From contig JACQXX010000080.1 of the NCBI GenBank assembly GCA_016208495.1, forward strand, positions 62,001 to 126,000: a DNA stretch of 64,000 bases. The letters are read 5' to 3'. This document shows, one piece after another, positions 7,401-18,207 of this stretch. Position 1 is the first letter of the stretch. Each line of letters starts with the position of its first letter. Both the position numbers and the translations under genes were made by a program. Source of the DNA: Acidobacteriota bacterium. Lineage in GTDB: Bacteria; Acidobacteriota; Blastocatellia; Chloracidobacteriales; Chloracidobacteriaceae. The notes under the pieces are model-generated. The model was not told the origin of the DNA and made no database searches. It saw only the letters and a program-made list of their open reading frames with translations.

Positions 7401-10220
7401 ATGCCTCTCAAACCCTGGTACAAAGTCGTCACGCCACGCGAAGATTTGCGCACGGGAAAACCACTTGATGCGTCGGAATTTGCCGTCCACCTTGATCAGA
7501 TTCGAGACCGCCGCGCCCCGGTGGATTACCAGGACCCGGAACGGTTTTTCGAGCGGACCTTCCTGACGACCAACCTCACCGGACTGGCCAGCGAAGTCAT
7601 TCGACGATTGTCAGGCGAGCGCACCGAAACTTCAGCCGTGTTTAATATGGCCACGCAGTTTGGCGGCGGCAAAACGCACTCGTTGACGCTGCTCTATCAC
7701 CTGGCTAAACACGGACCGGCGGCCAACGGCTGGGTCGGCGTCCGGAAACTGCTTGACCAGGCCGGAATTTCCAGCGTGCCCCAGGCAGCGGTGGCCGTGT
7801 TTGTCGGCACCGAGTTTGACGCCATTGACGGGCGCGGAGGCACCGACGGAACACCCCATCGCCGCACCGCCTGGGGCGAAATTGCCTTCCAGTTGGGCGG
7901 CGAAGCTGCCTTTGCCGTCGTGGCCGAACACGACCGGCAAAACATTGCCCCCGGCGGCGATGTCATTCGCAAATTCCTCCCGCCCGGCCCCTGCATCATT
8001 CTGATGGATGAATTGATGAACTACATCTGCCGGTGGCGAAAACAAGACATTACCTCGCAGTTTTACCTGTTCCTCCAAAACTTTTCCGAAGAAGCCCGTG
8101 CCCGTGACAACGTGGTGCTGGCGGTTTCCATTCCGGCGTCCGAACTCGAAATGACCGCCGAAGACCAGCTTGATTACGAACGACTCAAAAAGCTGCTCGA
8201 CCGAATCGGCAAAGCCGTCATGATTTCGGCGGAAAAAGAAACCTCGGAGATTATTCGCCGCCGGCTCTTTGAATTTGACCCAGGTCAGGTCGGACAGGAC
8301 GGCAAACCGCTGCTCACCCGCGATGCACTCGCCACCTGTTCTGAATATGCCGATTGGGTGCTCCAGCACAAAGCCCAGCTTCCGGCGTGGTTTCCAGCCG
8401 ATCAGGCACGGGCCGAGTTTGCCGCCACCTTCCCGTTTCACCCGATGGTGCTGTCGGTGTTTGAACGCAAATGGCAATCGCTGCCACGATTTCAGCGCAC
8501 ACGGGGTATCTTGCGCTTGCTGGCATTGTGGGTTTCAAAAACCTACCAGGAAGGCTATCAGGGCGGGCACAAGGACGCGTTGATCGGATTGGGAACGGCG
8601 CCGCTTGACGATGTGCTGTTTCGGTCGGCGCTCTTTGAACAAATGGGCGAATCGCGGCTGGAAATCCCAATCACCACTGATATTTGCGGCAAACCGGATG
8701 CCCATGCCGTTCGATTGGACAAAGAAGCGGTCGAATCGGTCAAAAAAGCGCGGCTTCATCGCAAAGTCGCCACCACGATATTTTTTGAATCCAACGGCGG
8801 TCAAACCAGCGGCGACCAGTGCACCGTGCCTGAAATTCGGCTGGCAGTGGCGGAGCCGGAACTTGACATCGGAAACGTGGAAACGGTGCTCGACGCGCTT
8901 GAAAGTTCGAGTTATTACCTTTCGTCCGACAAACGAAAGTTTCGGTTTAGTTTGTCACCCAACCTGAACAAACTGCTGGCCGACCGCCGGGCAAGCGTCC
9001 AACCACCCAAAATTCAGGAACGGGTGCAGACTGAAATCCGGGCGGTTTTCGCCAAAGGAAGTGGCGTGGATCGAATTTATTTTCCGGAAAAAAGCAACCA
9101 GATTTCTGATCGCCCGGTGCTGGCCATGGTCGTGCTGGCACCAGAGTATTCCTCTCAAAATGAACGAACTATCACGCTGATTGAATCATTGACCCGTGAG
9201 AGCGGCAATTCATCGCGAACCTACAAAAGCGCCTTGATCTGGTGCGTGTGCGACTCAACCAGTACCCTCCAGGAAGAAGCGCGGAAATTGCTGGCCTGGG
9301 AGGATATCCAGGGCGAAAGTAATGAACTTCGACTCGATGAAAGCCAGCGGCGGCAATTGGTCGAAAGTTTGAGTAAAGCCAAACGCGACCTGACCGAATG
9401 TGTCTGGCGGTCGTACAAAAATGTTTACCTGCTCGGGAAAAACAACCAGTTGCGACACATAGACCTGGGGTTGATCCATTCGAGCAGCGCCAATTCAATC
9501 CTGGAATTGATTGTGGGTCGGCTCAAAAGCGAAAGCGATATTGAGGAAGCCATCAGCCCTAATTTTTTGGTTCGCAACTGGCCGCCCGCGTTTACCGAAT
9601 GGAGCACCAAAGCCGTCCGGGATGCCTTTTTCGCCGTGCCGCAATTCCCACGCTTGATCAAAGCGGAAGTGATCAAAGACACAATTGTGAAAGGCGTGCT
9701 GGGTGGGCTGATGGCCTATGTCGGCAAGGATGGCGCCGGGCGCTATGAACCATTCCAGTTTCAAACCAGGCTGACGCCCGCCGACATCGAACTTTCAGAC
9801 GATGTATTTATTATCAAAAAAGAACTTGCCGAAGCCTACCTCAAAGCCAAAACCGGCCCGTTGACCCCACCGCCAGCAGTTTCACCTACCCCTCAAGCCG
9901 ACGTGCGAACACCAGCCGAACGACCTGAATTTACGACCAGTCACACCCCCCTGCCACGATCAACCGAAAGCGGTGCCAGAGGCACGGAAGAAAAGCGAGT
10001 ATCAGCCCTGAAATGGTCCGGCAGTGTACCGTTTCTGAAATGGACTTCGTTTTACGCCAAGGTGTTGACCCGCTTTGTCGCGGGCAAAGGAATTAATGTT
10101 ACAATCAATATTGAAATTCGACCCGAAAAAGGAATTTCCACCCAACAAATCGAAGAAACCAAAGCGGCCTTGCGCGAACTCGGTCTCAGTGAAGATGTCA
10201 CATTGGAAGAGGAAGAGTAA
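7401..10220 (+). CDS. DUF499 AAA-type ATPase of an Hma-like defence operon
   Basis: A 939-residue protein opening MPLKPWYKVVTPREDLRTGK, the usual start of DUF499 proteins. Walker A is in MATQFGGGKTHSLTLLYHL near residues 76-94, and Walker B in CIILMDELMNYI near residue 200. A helical region and a proline-rich linker (PLTPPPAVSPTPQ) follow, then a short C-terminal domain ending in acidic residues. A GGAG a few bases upstream of ATG 7401 supports the start. DUF499 ATPases are consistently found beside DUF1156 methylases and DUF3883 helicases. The exact biochemical role is not known to me; an ATP-driven sensor or effector loader is an inference. The gene is intact and its GC matches the helicase and the ends of the methylase. 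Confidence 0.92.
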   Translation: MPLKPWYKVVTPREDLRTGKPLDASEFAVHLDQIRDRRAPVDYQDPERFFERTFLTTNLTGLASEVIRRLSGERTETSAVFNMATQFGGGKTHSLTLLYHLAKHGPAANGWVGVRKLLDQAGISSVPQAAVAVFVGTEFDAIDGRGGTDGTPHRRTAWGEIAFQLGGEAAFAVVAEHDRQNIAPGGDVIRKFLPPGPCIILMDELMNYICRWRKQDITSQFYLFLQNFSEEARARDNVVLAVSIPASELEMTAEDQLDYERLKKLLDRIGKAVMISAEKETSEIIRRRLFEFDPGQVGQDGKPLLTRDALATCSEYADWVLQHKAQLPAWFPADQARAEFAATFPFHPMVLSVFERKWQSLPRFQRTRGILRLLALWVSKTYQEGYQGGHKDALIGLGTAPLDDVLFRSALFEQMGESRLEIPITTDICGKPDAHAVRLDKEAVESVKKARLHRKVATTIFFESNGGQTSGDQCTVPEIRLAVAEPELDIGNVETVLDALESSSYYLSSDKRKFRFSLSPNLNKLLADRRASVQPPKIQERVQTEIRAVFAKGSGVDRIYFPEKSNQISDRPVLAMVVLAPEYSSQNERTITLIESLTRESGNSSRTYKSALIWCVCDSTSTLQEEARKLLAWEDIQGESNELRLDESQRRQLVESLSKAKRDLTECVWRSYKNVYLLGKNNQLRHIDLGLIHSSSANSILELIVGRLKSESDIEEAISPNFLVRNWPPAFTEWSTKAVRDAFFAVPQFPRLIKAEVIKDTIVKGVLGGLMAYVGKDGAGRYEPFQFQTRLTPADIELSDDVFIIKKELAEAYLKAKTGPLTPPPAVSPTPQADVRTPAERPEFTTSHTPLPRSTESGARGTEEKRVSALKWSGSVPFLKWTSFYAKVLTRFVAGKGINVTINIEIRPEKGISTQQIEETKAALRELGLSEDVTLEEEE

Positions 10221-10228
10221 TACAAATC

Positions 10229-10334
10229 TCACCACAGAGGACGCAGAGGAATACAGAATGAAGAATTGAGAATGAAGAATGAAGAAAAAATCTGAATTTC
10301 TCTGTGGATTTCTCTGTGTTCCTCTGTGGTGAAA
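10229..10334. repeat. R1 imperfect inverted pair after the defence operon
   Basis: A forward copy (CACCACAGAGGACGCAGAGG) begins at 10230 and degenerate reverse ends finish at 10334 (CCTCTGTGGTGAA). The intervening AGAATGAAGAA segment resembles the loops of the other R1 pairs. This is the last R1 copy in the window, so the family is confined to about 2.4-10.3 kb. Confidence 0.85.
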
Positions 10335-10399
10335 AATTGCCTGATTCGTGTATGCTGTCCGGCACTCGTTCAATTCACCAAAGCACCAGGGAACAATCT

Positions 10400-11320
10400 A
10401 TGCCAAGCTGGCAAAATGCACTCTTGAGTTTTGCTATCAAAAGCCGGCTCAAACGCCGCCCCTCAGATGAAATGCACCACAACGTCAAACGGGCGCGGTC
10501 AATTTTGTCTCAGATGCCGGGGTTTGCGACACCGCCACATCACCACCATGTTTCGGTTCATACCCACGAAGATCATCATCCAATCCGTGGTGAATGGCTG
10601 AAATGGAAAAAGAAAGAACACCATTCGGATAAAGTATTATATTTCCTTCATGGCGGCGGGTATATGGCCTGCTCGACAACCACTCACCGCCCGCTGACCG
10701 TTGGACTCACACAAGCACTTCGTTCAGATACGTTTGCCATTGATTACCGCCTGGCACCGGAACACCCGTTTCCAGCCGCGGTTGAAGATGCGCTGGCTGG
10801 CTATGAGTGGTTGCTTGAACAAGGTGTGTCGCACAAGAAGATGATTATTGCCGGTGACTCAGCCGGCGGGGGATTGACACTGGCAACAATGCTGGCAGCC
10901 CGTGATCGCGGATTACCACTGCCTGCGGCATCAGTATGTTATTCTCCCTGGACTGATTTAGCCGCCACGGGCGAATCACTCCACACGAATGATCCGCACG
11001 ATGTAATGTTTTACGGTGAATCCATTCGCAAAGGGCGACATATCTACCTCGGGCAAACGCCGCCGACCAACCCGCTGGCATCGCCGCTCTATGCCGACCT
11101 GACGGGATTGCCACCGCTCCTGCTCTTTGCCAGCAGCACCGAAGTCCTGCTCGACGATTCCACCCGGCTCGCCCATCGCGCCCAGGCCGCCGGAGTTCAC
11201 GTGGATTTGCAGGTCTGGCACGGGTTGCCGCACGCCTGGCCCATCTTTCACCGCCTGCTCCCGGAGGGCAAAAAAGCGGTCCACTACACGGCGGAATTCG
11301 TCAAGCGACACGTGGTTTGA
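10400..11320 (+). CDS. Alpha/beta hydrolase, hormone-sensitive-lipase family esterase
   Basis: The 306-residue protein starts at ATG 10400, because longer in-frame starts would translate the R1 repeat end. Family motifs are the oxyanion-hole HGGGYM near residue 82, the nucleophile GDSAGGG near 152, the acidic residue in EVLLDD near 250, and the catalytic His in LPHAWPIF near 280. Together they mark group IV (HSL-like) carboxylesterases. It is likely cytosolic, with no signal peptide, acting on short-chain esters. A His-rich segment (PPHHHHVSVHTHEDHH) near residues 45-60 is unusual and might bind metal. It lies between the defence operon and the replication module, with no evident link to either. 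Confidence 0.92.
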   Translation: MPSWQNALLSFAIKSRLKRRPSDEMHHNVKRARSILSQMPGFATPPHHHHVSVHTHEDHHPIRGEWLKWKKKEHHSDKVLYFLHGGGYMACSTTTHRPLTVGLTQALRSDTFAIDYRLAPEHPFPAAVEDALAGYEWLLEQGVSHKKMIIAGDSAGGGLTLATMLAARDRGLPLPAASVCYSPWTDLAATGESLHTNDPHDVMFYGESIRKGRHIYLGQTPPTNPLASPLYADLTGLPPLLLFASSTEVLLDDSTRLAHRAQAAGVHVDLQVWHGLPHAWPIFHRLLPEGKKAVHYTAEFVKRHVV

Positions 11321-11380
11321 AATCTGGAGCTGAAAAATCCTGGGGCTCAGGGCTTGGGGCTGAAGAAAACAGGGTCAATA

Positions 11381-11462
11381 CCCTGAACCCTGAACCCCAA
11401 ACCCTGAACCCCAAACCCTGAACCCTGAACCCTGAACCCTGAACCCTGAACCCTGAACCCTT
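11381..11462. repeat. Heptamer tandem array (CCCTGAA)n
   Basis: Ten or so CCCTGAA/CCCCAAA units lie between the esterase and the replication gene. This is the complement of the array at 2394-2420. It is adjacent to a GGGGCT-rich segment seen also near 18700 and 54050. Confidence 0.85.
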
Positions 11463-11533
11463 GAAAACCGATCACCCATCCAATCCCTAAATGCCCCGTA
11501 ATCGCGTTTATTTGACCGTGGAGCCACTTCAAA

Positions 11534-13096
11534 TCAAAAAAACGACTCATTACCCGTTCGGGGCTTTTTCGGCGCTTTTACGCGGGTTTTAAGCCCAAGT
11601 ATCTCCCCAGTGAAAAATTTGGCGGCGTTGCTGAGCAGGGTTTCAAGTTGAACTTCGGCGGAAAAGGTCGAAATGCGCTTGAAAACCGCGCTGTTTGAGC
11701 GCTTGAGCTCCTCGCGGGCCAGCTCGGCCCAGTGTTCCTGCTCGGCCAGGGGGAGCGAACTCAGGATTTGGTAGGCTTGTTCCTTCTCATCCTCCGTCTG
11801 GGACGGGGGATCCGCAAACGACAGAAACGAAGTTTGCTGGGGCTGATCGCCGACAGGTGCGACCGGTGTGGCGTTTGAGGCCAGCGCCGCGTCGAGGTAC
11901 TGCGAAATCCCGGCCAGGTTCTGGACTTGAAAATTGGTTCGCCGGGACTCGGCGTGGGCAAAATCAATCACGGTCTGGGCAATGTCGGGGGTGAGTTCGT
12001 ACTCGGCCACCCACTGCTCGGCCAGTGCCAGCTCGGTTTTGAGCGGTCGGGTTCGCTTCAGGCGGAAAGTTTTCAAAAACAGGTGCACCAGATCGTCGGG
12101 CGAGATGTGGATGACCGGTTTTTCGAGCGAGGAGACGGCAACCGGCGAGGGCAACGGCTCGGTGGGTTCGAGCAGCACGGAGTCAAACAACCGGTCAATC
12201 GAGAGCAACTGGCCAGGGGTCGGGGCTTTTTTGAGCGCCACCAGTTTGTGATCTTCGCGCTCGTCGGTGCTTGGCTCGACGACGATGTGCAGGATGCCGT
12301 CCTGGATTGGAACGCCCTCCAACTCGCGCAGTGCCGACTGGATCAGGCTGACCCGGTTGGAAAGTTTTTTGTAGCGGGCCGAGTTGATCCCGATTTCCTG
12401 GAGCAATTCGCCGGTTTTGCGTTCGTGGCGGGTTTGCTTGTATAGCCTCGGTTCGAGGTACTTGTAGATCAACTGGGCCACGCCCCCACGGAAGCCAAGC
12501 AGCACTTTGAACCGGGTCGGAAGCGTGTAGTTGAGCCGCAGGTTGCTGTCGATCAGGGGCGCAAACGTCACGGCGCACTGTTCTTTTTTCGTCTGGTAGC
12601 CGGTTTCGGTGTTGATCGTAACCTGCGAGAAAATGTTGAACAGATCAATCCGCTGCACGGTGCGCCCTTTTTGCTTGTCGTAGAACGAATTTTCCCACGT
12701 GATGCTGACCTGCTTGAGCCGTTTGAGCGAGTCAATCAGGGCTTCGCGTTCGTGTGAACCATAGGTTTTTCCAAGTGTTTTCAATAAGTTGCGAATTGAA
12801 AATGTCAGTTCCGACGGTTTTCCCTGTTGTTCCCAGAGCAAAATGATCCCGTAGAGGGCCTTCTGGTCCTCGGTGGTCAGCGTGCCAAGTTCCGGCGAGG
12901 GCAGGATCGTGACCCGGGCAGTGAGTTTGTTTCCGTCGGCCAGGATGACTTCTTTTTCGAGAACCCGCTTGACGTTGCTCGGAAAGTTTGGTGGCCGCCA
13001 CATACCCGGCCACTTTTCGAGGTTGAGTTCTGGGCGGATCAGCGATTGGCCATCGCTGGAAATCTGGTCGTCGGTGAATTCGGGAAAGTCGGTCAT
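11534..13096 (-). CDS. Plasmid-type replication initiator protein (RepA/RPA-like)
   Basis: A 520-residue protein whose N-terminal ~300 residues resemble the replication-initiator protein A family of winged-helix initiators. Recognisable segments are LTTEDQKALYGIILLWEQQG, SIRNLLKTLGKTYGSHEREA and IDSLKRLKQVSITWENSFYD, then FNIFSQVTINTETG and TRFKVLLGFRGGVAQLIYKY. The C-terminal part is a low-similarity tail with a helical domain (EQAYQILSSLPLAEQEHWAE). Such proteins bind iterons upstream of their own gene and open the origin. Just that arrangement is present: ten ~22-bp direct repeats lie 240-640 bases upstream. The Rep call rests on sequence pattern and context. No parA or parB gene is in the window. 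The start is ATG 13096 with only a weak ribosome site. Confidence 0.82.
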   Translation of the reverse strand: MTDFPEFTDDQISSDGQSLIRPELNLEKWPGMWRPPNFPSNVKRVLEKEVILADGNKLTARVTILPSPELGTLTTEDQKALYGIILLWEQQGKPSELTFSIRNLLKTLGKTYGSHEREALIDSLKRLKQVSITWENSFYDKQKGRTVQRIDLFNIFSQVTINTETGYQTKKEQCAVTFAPLIDSNLRLNYTLPTRFKVLLGFRGGVAQLIYKYLEPRLYKQTRHERKTGELLQEIGINSARYKKLSNRVSLIQSALRELEGVPIQDGILHIVVEPSTDEREDHKLVALKKAPTPGQLLSIDRLFDSVLLEPTEPLPSPVAVSSLEKPVIHISPDDLVHLFLKTFRLKRTRPLKTELALAEQWVAEYELTPDIAQTVIDFAHAESRRTNFQVQNLAGISQYLDAALASNATPVAPVGDQPQQTSFLSFADPPSQTEDEKEQAYQILSSLPLAEQEHWAELAREELKRSNSAVFKRISTFSAEVQLETLLSNAAKFFTGEILGLKTRVKAPKKPRTGNESFF

Positions 13097-13176
13097 GGTG
13101 CTTTCGGGTTGTGAAATGGTCGAGGTTCAAAATCTGGCAATCTGCGTTCGGGAGACGAAAGGGTAACCCACCAACG

Positions 13177-13278
<102 letters not shown>

Positions 13279-13339
13279 AGTTGCTCCGATTTTGACAGCA
13301 CTTAACACTATTTAAAATCAATAGTTTACAGGAAGTGCC

Positions 13340-13738
13340 GGTCCAGAGACTCCCCCATGTTGGTCCAGAGACTCCCCCATGTTGGTCCAGAGACTCCCCC
13401 ATGTTGGTCCAGAGACTCCCCCATGTTTGGGCGAAAAAAAGCGATTTTGGTCCAGAGACTCCCCCATGAGGTCCAGAGACTCCCCCATGTTGGTCCAGAG
13501 ACTCCTCCCCCATGTTGGTCCAGAGACTCCCCCATGTGGTCCCAACACAAAAATACCATCTGGTCCAGAGACTCCCCCATGTTTGAATTGACCTGAAAAA
13601 TTCAAGTGGCACAGTAGTTGCTATGCCATTTTAGATCAAAAACTGGAAAAAAATGACAAATTATTGATTTGAAAAATACAGGAAAGAGGAGGGACAGCCC
13701 CCCTTTGAACCAGTCTGGTCCAGAGACTCCCCCATGTT
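13340..13738. repeat. Ten iterons of a plasmid-type replication origin
   Basis: Ten same-direction copies share the core GTCCAGAGACTCCCCC followed by ATG. Copies start at 13340, 13362, 13384, 13406, 13449, 13470, 13492, 13517, 13562 and 13717. The first four are head-to-tail at exactly 22 bp, two helical turns. Another pair is spaced 21 bp, and the copy at 13492 carries a 3-bp insertion. Open frames through this block merely translate the repeat. An AT-rich stretch lies at about 13590-13685. Position upstream of the Rep gene makes these Rep-binding sites likely. Confidence 0.88.
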
Positions 13739-13896
13739 TGAGAATCTGGTTGAAGGTAGGCCCGGTGGAAAAAGGATGGATTCGTTTATTGAAAACTCAC
13801 TTGAGGTCTTTCAAGCTAAGCTATTGATTGATAATAGTTTCACTTTAATAGGGCTGGATGTTCGGCTGGTTTCTTTCAGGTTTTCAAATGAGATGG

Positions 13897-16800
13897 TCAC
13901 TGGAGTTTTTCTTTTTCCCGGCGCGGCGGCTCAATCGGGTTTGTCGGCGTGGAAAGTTCGCCCAAAGGGCCTTCCCGTGTAAGCCATTGTTCAAGTTTTG
14001 CCTGCAACCGCTCGATGGTAACTGGCTTGGCCAGATAGTCATTCATTCCGGCTGCCAGACAGCGCTCTCGCTCGCCAGCCAGGGCATTGGCGGTTAAGGC
14101 GAGTATCGGAACGGGTTTGATCGAAGGCGAACACTGGCGATTGAGCGTCTCGTGTTTGCGAAATTCAATGGTTGCTGTAAATCCATCCATTTCAGGCATT
14201 TGGCAGTCCATAAAAACCAGATCGTAGGATTGTCTCAGCAGCGCGTCCAATGCCTGTTGCCCGTTTTCAACCACATCGGCCTGATACCCAAGCCGTTCCA
14301 ATTGTCGCAGAACGACTTTTTGGTTCACGGGATTGTCTTCCGCGACCAGAATGGTAAATGACGGTAATGGTGAGGTTTTCAATCCGGGTTCAAATGACGG
14401 TTCAACAATGAACAGGGATCCGGTTTGTGGATTTGGGGTTGCCTCGATGGTGTTGACCAGGGTTTTTAAGAGCACCGTGGCCCGGACTGGTTTCAGGATT
14501 GTTCCGGCCAGGTCTGAGGCTTTGAGGTCTTTGACCGCAGGCCGCTGGCTGATTGAGGTCATCAGGATCATCCGGCAGGCATCCGGGCCGAGTCTGGACC
14601 GAATGTGGGCGGCCAGCTCCAGTCCGGTTATCCCTGGGAGACCAAATTCCATCAACACCAGATCAAACGGCTCGTTTTCCCAAAACCCACGTTCGATCTG
14701 ATCCAGTGCCTGATGTGGCGAGTCCGTCCAGGTGGCGGTGATGCCCCACACGCGGGCCTGCTGGCATAGAAAATGCCCAACCCGGGGATTGGTATCCACG
14801 ATCAAAAGCCGTTTTCCGGCCACTTGCCGTTTCAATTGGAGAATTTGAGCATCCACCGGCGCCTCGGGAACCCCGACGTGGATGGTAAACCAGAAGGTCG
14901 AGCCTTTCCCTGGTTCACTTTCGACTTCGATGGTGCCGCCCATCATTTCAATCAGTTGTTTGCAAATGATGAGCCCCAATCCTGTTCCGCCATAGCGGCG
15001 AGTCATTGAGGTATCAGCTTGAGAAAATGGCTGAAAGAGGCGGGTGCGGCCTTCGACGGGGATGCCAATGCCGGTGTCGGTAACCTGGAACCTGAGGACC
15101 ACGCCCGGCTGGCCAGTCGGTAGGGGGGGTTCCCGGAGCAGGGAAACTTCGAGGGTAATTTCACCCCGTGGGGTAAATTTGATGGCATTGCCAACCAGGT
15201 TTGTCAAAATCTGGCGCAACCGGGATGGGTCACCCGTGACAAAGGCTGGAACATCAGGTGAAACAAACGAAATCAAGTTTAAATGTTTTTGATCAGCTTG
15301 CATGGCCAGCAGTTCCAGAACTTCCTCAACCAGCGGAGGCAATTCAAAACTGACTTTTTCAAGATCGAGTTTTTTGGCCTCAATTTTTGAAAAATCAAGA
15401 ATGTCACTGATAATCGTCAGCAGTGTTTGCCCCGAGTGGTGGGCCGTTTCAGCAAATTCGTGCTGATCGGCGCTCAAGCGGGTGTTGAGCAGTAAATCGA
15501 GCATTCCAATGATGCCGTTGAGCGGGGTCCGGATTTCATGGCTCATATTGGCCAGAAAGGTACTTTTGGCCCGACTGGCTTCAATGGCTTCTTCTTTGGC
15601 CTGGTGGGCGACTTGCTCCGAGGTTTGCAACTGTTCAACCAGCCGGGCCAGCTCTTCAGCTTTGCGTTTGATTTCAATTTCTGACCGGGCCAGTTCAGCC
15701 GTGCGATGGCGGACTTTCAACTCAAGAATTTCATTCTGATCCTTGAGATGCTGGACTCGAAGCCGAACCAGACTGTAGAGCAGGCTGATCCCCACACCCA
15801 CATACAGGGTATATGCCCACCAGCGTGTCCAGAAAGGTTTGAGAATAATGATTTTGAGTGAGGTGCCAGTTTCATTCCAAATTCCATCTGAATTCGCGGC
15901 TTTCACCTGAAAAGTGTATTCACCCGGATTCAGGTTGGTATACACCGCTTCTCGCTTGGTACCGGCTGAAATCCAGTTCGCATTGAAATTGGTGAGTTGA
16001 TAGGCGTATTGATTTCGCTCCGGCGCGTTATAATCAAGCGCCATAAAGTGGAACGTAAACGAATTTTGATTGTAGGGCAGCGTCAGAACCTGGGGAAGAT
16101 AGGTCAGGGTTTGCGATGACTGAGCGTGGCCGCCGATTTCAACTTCAGTAATCAAGACCGGAGGCACTGTCAGGTTATCCTGAATTTCTTCTGGCCGGAA
16201 CCAGTTCAACCCATTGATTCCACCAAAATAAATGGTTCCATTCGGGCTGGCAAAAACCGCCTTTCGATTAAATTCACGGCCTTGCAAACCATCCTCAATT
16301 GTATAGACACGGAATTTTTGAGTGGCTGGAAAGTAATGATTGATTCCGTCATCCGTGCTGATCCAGAGGGTATGATGATTGTCAATCACAACGCCATAGG
16401 CATTGTTGTGGGAGAGTCCGTTATCTTCAGAAAGGTGGGTGACAAGCTGGCCGGAGGTGTCGAAGCCATACACGCCGTACCCCTTGGTCGCAAACCAGAG
16501 TGAGCCATCTGAGTCCTCAGTGATATACGTCACCATTTTTGACTCAAACAGATCCATCCGAAACGGAGTTTCCTGGTAGGGAACAGGCTGGTCAGGGGTT
16601 GGTTTCAATCGGACCAGGCCATTTGAATAGCCAATCCAAATGGTACCTTGACGGTCTTCAAAAATTGTTTGGACTTCGGATGCCCATTTGGTGTTATAAA
16701 CCTGAAATGTATCCAGTTTTTGGATGGTCCCATTCTGGGGATGATACAGGAAGAGGGCAAATTCAGCTCCAAACCATAAGGTTCCGTCGCGGGTTTGGGT

Positions 16801-18207
16801 AATAGCTGTGACCACCGCCTCGGGTGGAACCAGCGGGGATTGGGTAAAAACACCAGTCTGAGGATCCAGGAGTTTCAATCCGCACCCATACGTCCCAACC
16901 CAAATTCGATGATCGGAACTTTCAAAAACGGCCCACACATTATCAAGCGCCAGGGAATCGGAACCCTTTTTGAGACTGGAATAAACTTTAATTTCCCGAG
17001 TGACAGGATTGTAATAATTAACTCCTCCCCCCTGAGTGGCTATCCAGATATTACCAGACTGGTCTTCGCGAATACCACGTACAAACCCATTACTGAGTGA
17101 CGATTTTCCAAATGGATCATACTTGAGCAGATGGAATTTACGGCTCGTCGGGGAATATTTACTCAATCCATACTGAAGATCACCCACCCAGATGACCCCG
17201 GTTCGATCTCGAAAGAGGGCGGTGATTTTGTTGCCTGCCAGAGTGTTCACGTTTCGGGGATCACTTTGATAGCGAGTGACGGTATTCGTTTTTAGATCCA
17301 GGCAATTGAGACCCTTTGAAAAAGTTCCAACCCAGAGCTGTTGATTTTCTCCCAGTACCAGCCGGGTTGTGGCGTTTTCGCTTAAACTGGTGGCCTGATT
17401 TTCAACACTGGTCAGTCGGTTGAGTTCCTTGACGCTTTGGGTGTCGTAAATAATTAACCCCATTGGCGTGGCCACATACAACAGGTTGGTATCAAGCAAG
17501 ACCATATCCGTGTTCAAATTGTTGATTCCACGGGGCAGGGTCTTCATCGGACTCGTGAGCAAATGGTGAAAGCGGGCGGTTTTCGGATCAAACAGGAACA
17601 GATGATCCAGGGTGCGGACCCACGTATGCCCAAACCGATCAAATACAATTGAGCACACCGTATTGTCGCCCGGCCAGTCAAATAATGTGTATCGGGTAAA
17701 GGATTGGTTGGTTGGATCAAATAAAACCAGTCCATGTTGAGTCCCAATCCACAGCTTGCCGGATGCGTCTTCGGTAATGCAGGCAATGACGGAGTTTCTT
17801 TGGAAAGGACCACGAAAAACACCATCCAGATAGTGCTTGAACGAACCAGTCAGTGGGTCAAATAAATCAAGCCCTTGCTCATAGGTTCCAATCCACAGTC
17901 TCCCTTTCCGGTCACAATACAAGGCCGAAACGAAATCAAAGGCAAGTGAATGAGGGTCATTGGATTTGTGGCGGAAAACATCGAAGGAAATGCCGTTATA
18001 GCGGTTGAGCCCGCTTTCAGTGCCAATCCAGATATAGCCTTCCTGGTCCTGCGCAAAACACCGAACCGCGTTGTTGGAAAGGCCGACTTCCTGGTTGATT
18101 CGCTGAAATTGAAGTTCTTGGACCTGCGCGCGCACAACCACGGGCAGGCAAAGAGCCAGGCAAAGTCCAAGCAAACTGAGCGTGACGGTTTTGAGTTGCT
18201 CAAACAT
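13897..18207 (-). CDS. Hybrid sensor kinase: beta-propeller, Y_Y_Y, HisKA, HATPase, two receivers
   Basis: A one-component-style hybrid kinase of 1436 residues from ATG 18207. This start places the signal sequence [17 protein letters not shown] at the N-terminus; an in-frame start at 18321 would add 38 residues. Two seven-bladed-type propeller regions carry repeats such as [16 protein letters not shown], followed by a Y_Y_Y domain ([12 protein letters not shown]) and one membrane helix ([19 protein letters not shown]). The kinase core has [20 protein letters not shown], then DTGIGIP and [11 protein letters not shown]. Receiver 2 is intact ([18 protein letters not shown]). Receiver 1 is degenerate: LLIVDTNP replaces the acidic pair, and the phospho-acceptor is Glu ([10 protein letters not shown]). 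No DNA-binding domain is present, so output goes to a separate protein. It probably senses an extracellular ligand, likely carbohydrate by family analogy. Confidence 0.9.
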   Translation of the reverse strand: MFEQLKTVTLSLLGLCLALCLPVVVRAQVQELQFQRINQEVGLSNNAVRCFAQDQEGYIWIGTESGLNRYNGISFDVFRHKSNDPHSLAFDFVSALYCDRKGRLWIGTYEQGLDLFDPLTGSFKHYLDGVFRGPFQRNSVIACITEDASGKLWIGTQHGLVLFDPTNQSFTRYTLFDWPGDNTVCSIVFDRFGHTWVRTLDHLFLFDPKTARFHHLLTSPMKTLPRGINNLNTDMVLLDTNLLYVATPMGLIIYDTQSVKELNRLTSVENQATSLSENATTRLVLGENQQLWVGTFSKGLNCLDLKTNTVTRYQSDPRNVNTLAGNKITALFRDRTGVIWVGDLQYGLSKYSPTSRKFHLLKYDPFGKSSLSNGFVRGIREDQSGNIWIATQGGGVNYYNPVTREIKVYSSLKKGSDSLALDNVWAVFESSDHRIWVGTYGCGLKLLDPQTGVFTQSPLVPPEAVVTAITQTRDGTLWFGAEFALFLYHPQNGTIQKLDTFQVYNTKWASEVQTIFEDRQGTIWIGYSNGLVRLKPTPDQPVPYQETPFRMDLFESKMVTYITEDSDGSLWFATKGYGVYGFDTSGQLVTHLSEDNGLSHNNAYGVVIDNHHTLWISTDDGINHYFPATQKFRVYTIEDGLQGREFNRKAVFASPNGTIYFGGINGLNWFRPEEIQDNLTVPPVLITEVEIGGHAQSSQTLTYLPQVLTLPYNQNSFTFHFMALDYNAPERNQYAYQLTNFNANWISAGTKREAVYTNLNPGEYTFQVKAANSDGIWNETGTSLKIIILKPFWTRWWAYTLYVGVGISLLYSLVRLRVQHLKDQNEILELKVRHRTAELARSEIEIKRKAEELARLVEQLQTSEQVAHQAKEEAIEASRAKSTFLANMSHEIRTPLNGIIGMLDLLLNTRLSADQHEFAETAHHSGQTLLTIISDILDFSKIEAKKLDLEKVSFELPPLVEEVLELLAMQADQKHLNLISFVSPDVPAFVTGDPSRLRQILTNLVGNAIKFTPRGEITLEVSLLREPPLPTGQPGVVLRFQVTDTGIGIPVEGRTRLFQPFSQADTSMTRRYGGTGLGLIICKQLIEMMGGTIEVESEPGKGSTFWFTIHVGVPEAPVDAQILQLKRQVAGKRLLIVDTNPRVGHFLCQQARVWGITATWTDSPHQALDQIERGFWENEPFDLVLMEFGLPGITGLELAAHIRSRLGPDACRMILMTSISQRPAVKDLKASDLAGTILKPVRATVLLKTLVNTIEATPNPQTGSLFIVEPSFEPGLKTSPLPSFTILVAEDNPVNQKVVLRQLERLGYQADVVENGQQALDALLRQSYDLVFMDCQMPEMDGFTATIEFRKHETLNRQCSPSIKPVPILALTANALAGERERCLAAGMNDYLAKPVTIERLQAKLEQWLTREGPLGELSTPTNPIEPPRREKEKLQ

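Noticed and set aside
13340-13738. Repeat block considered as a CRISPR array
   Set aside because: Repeats are head-to-tail with no unique spacers of uniform length and no cas genes; the Rep gene next to it points to iterons.
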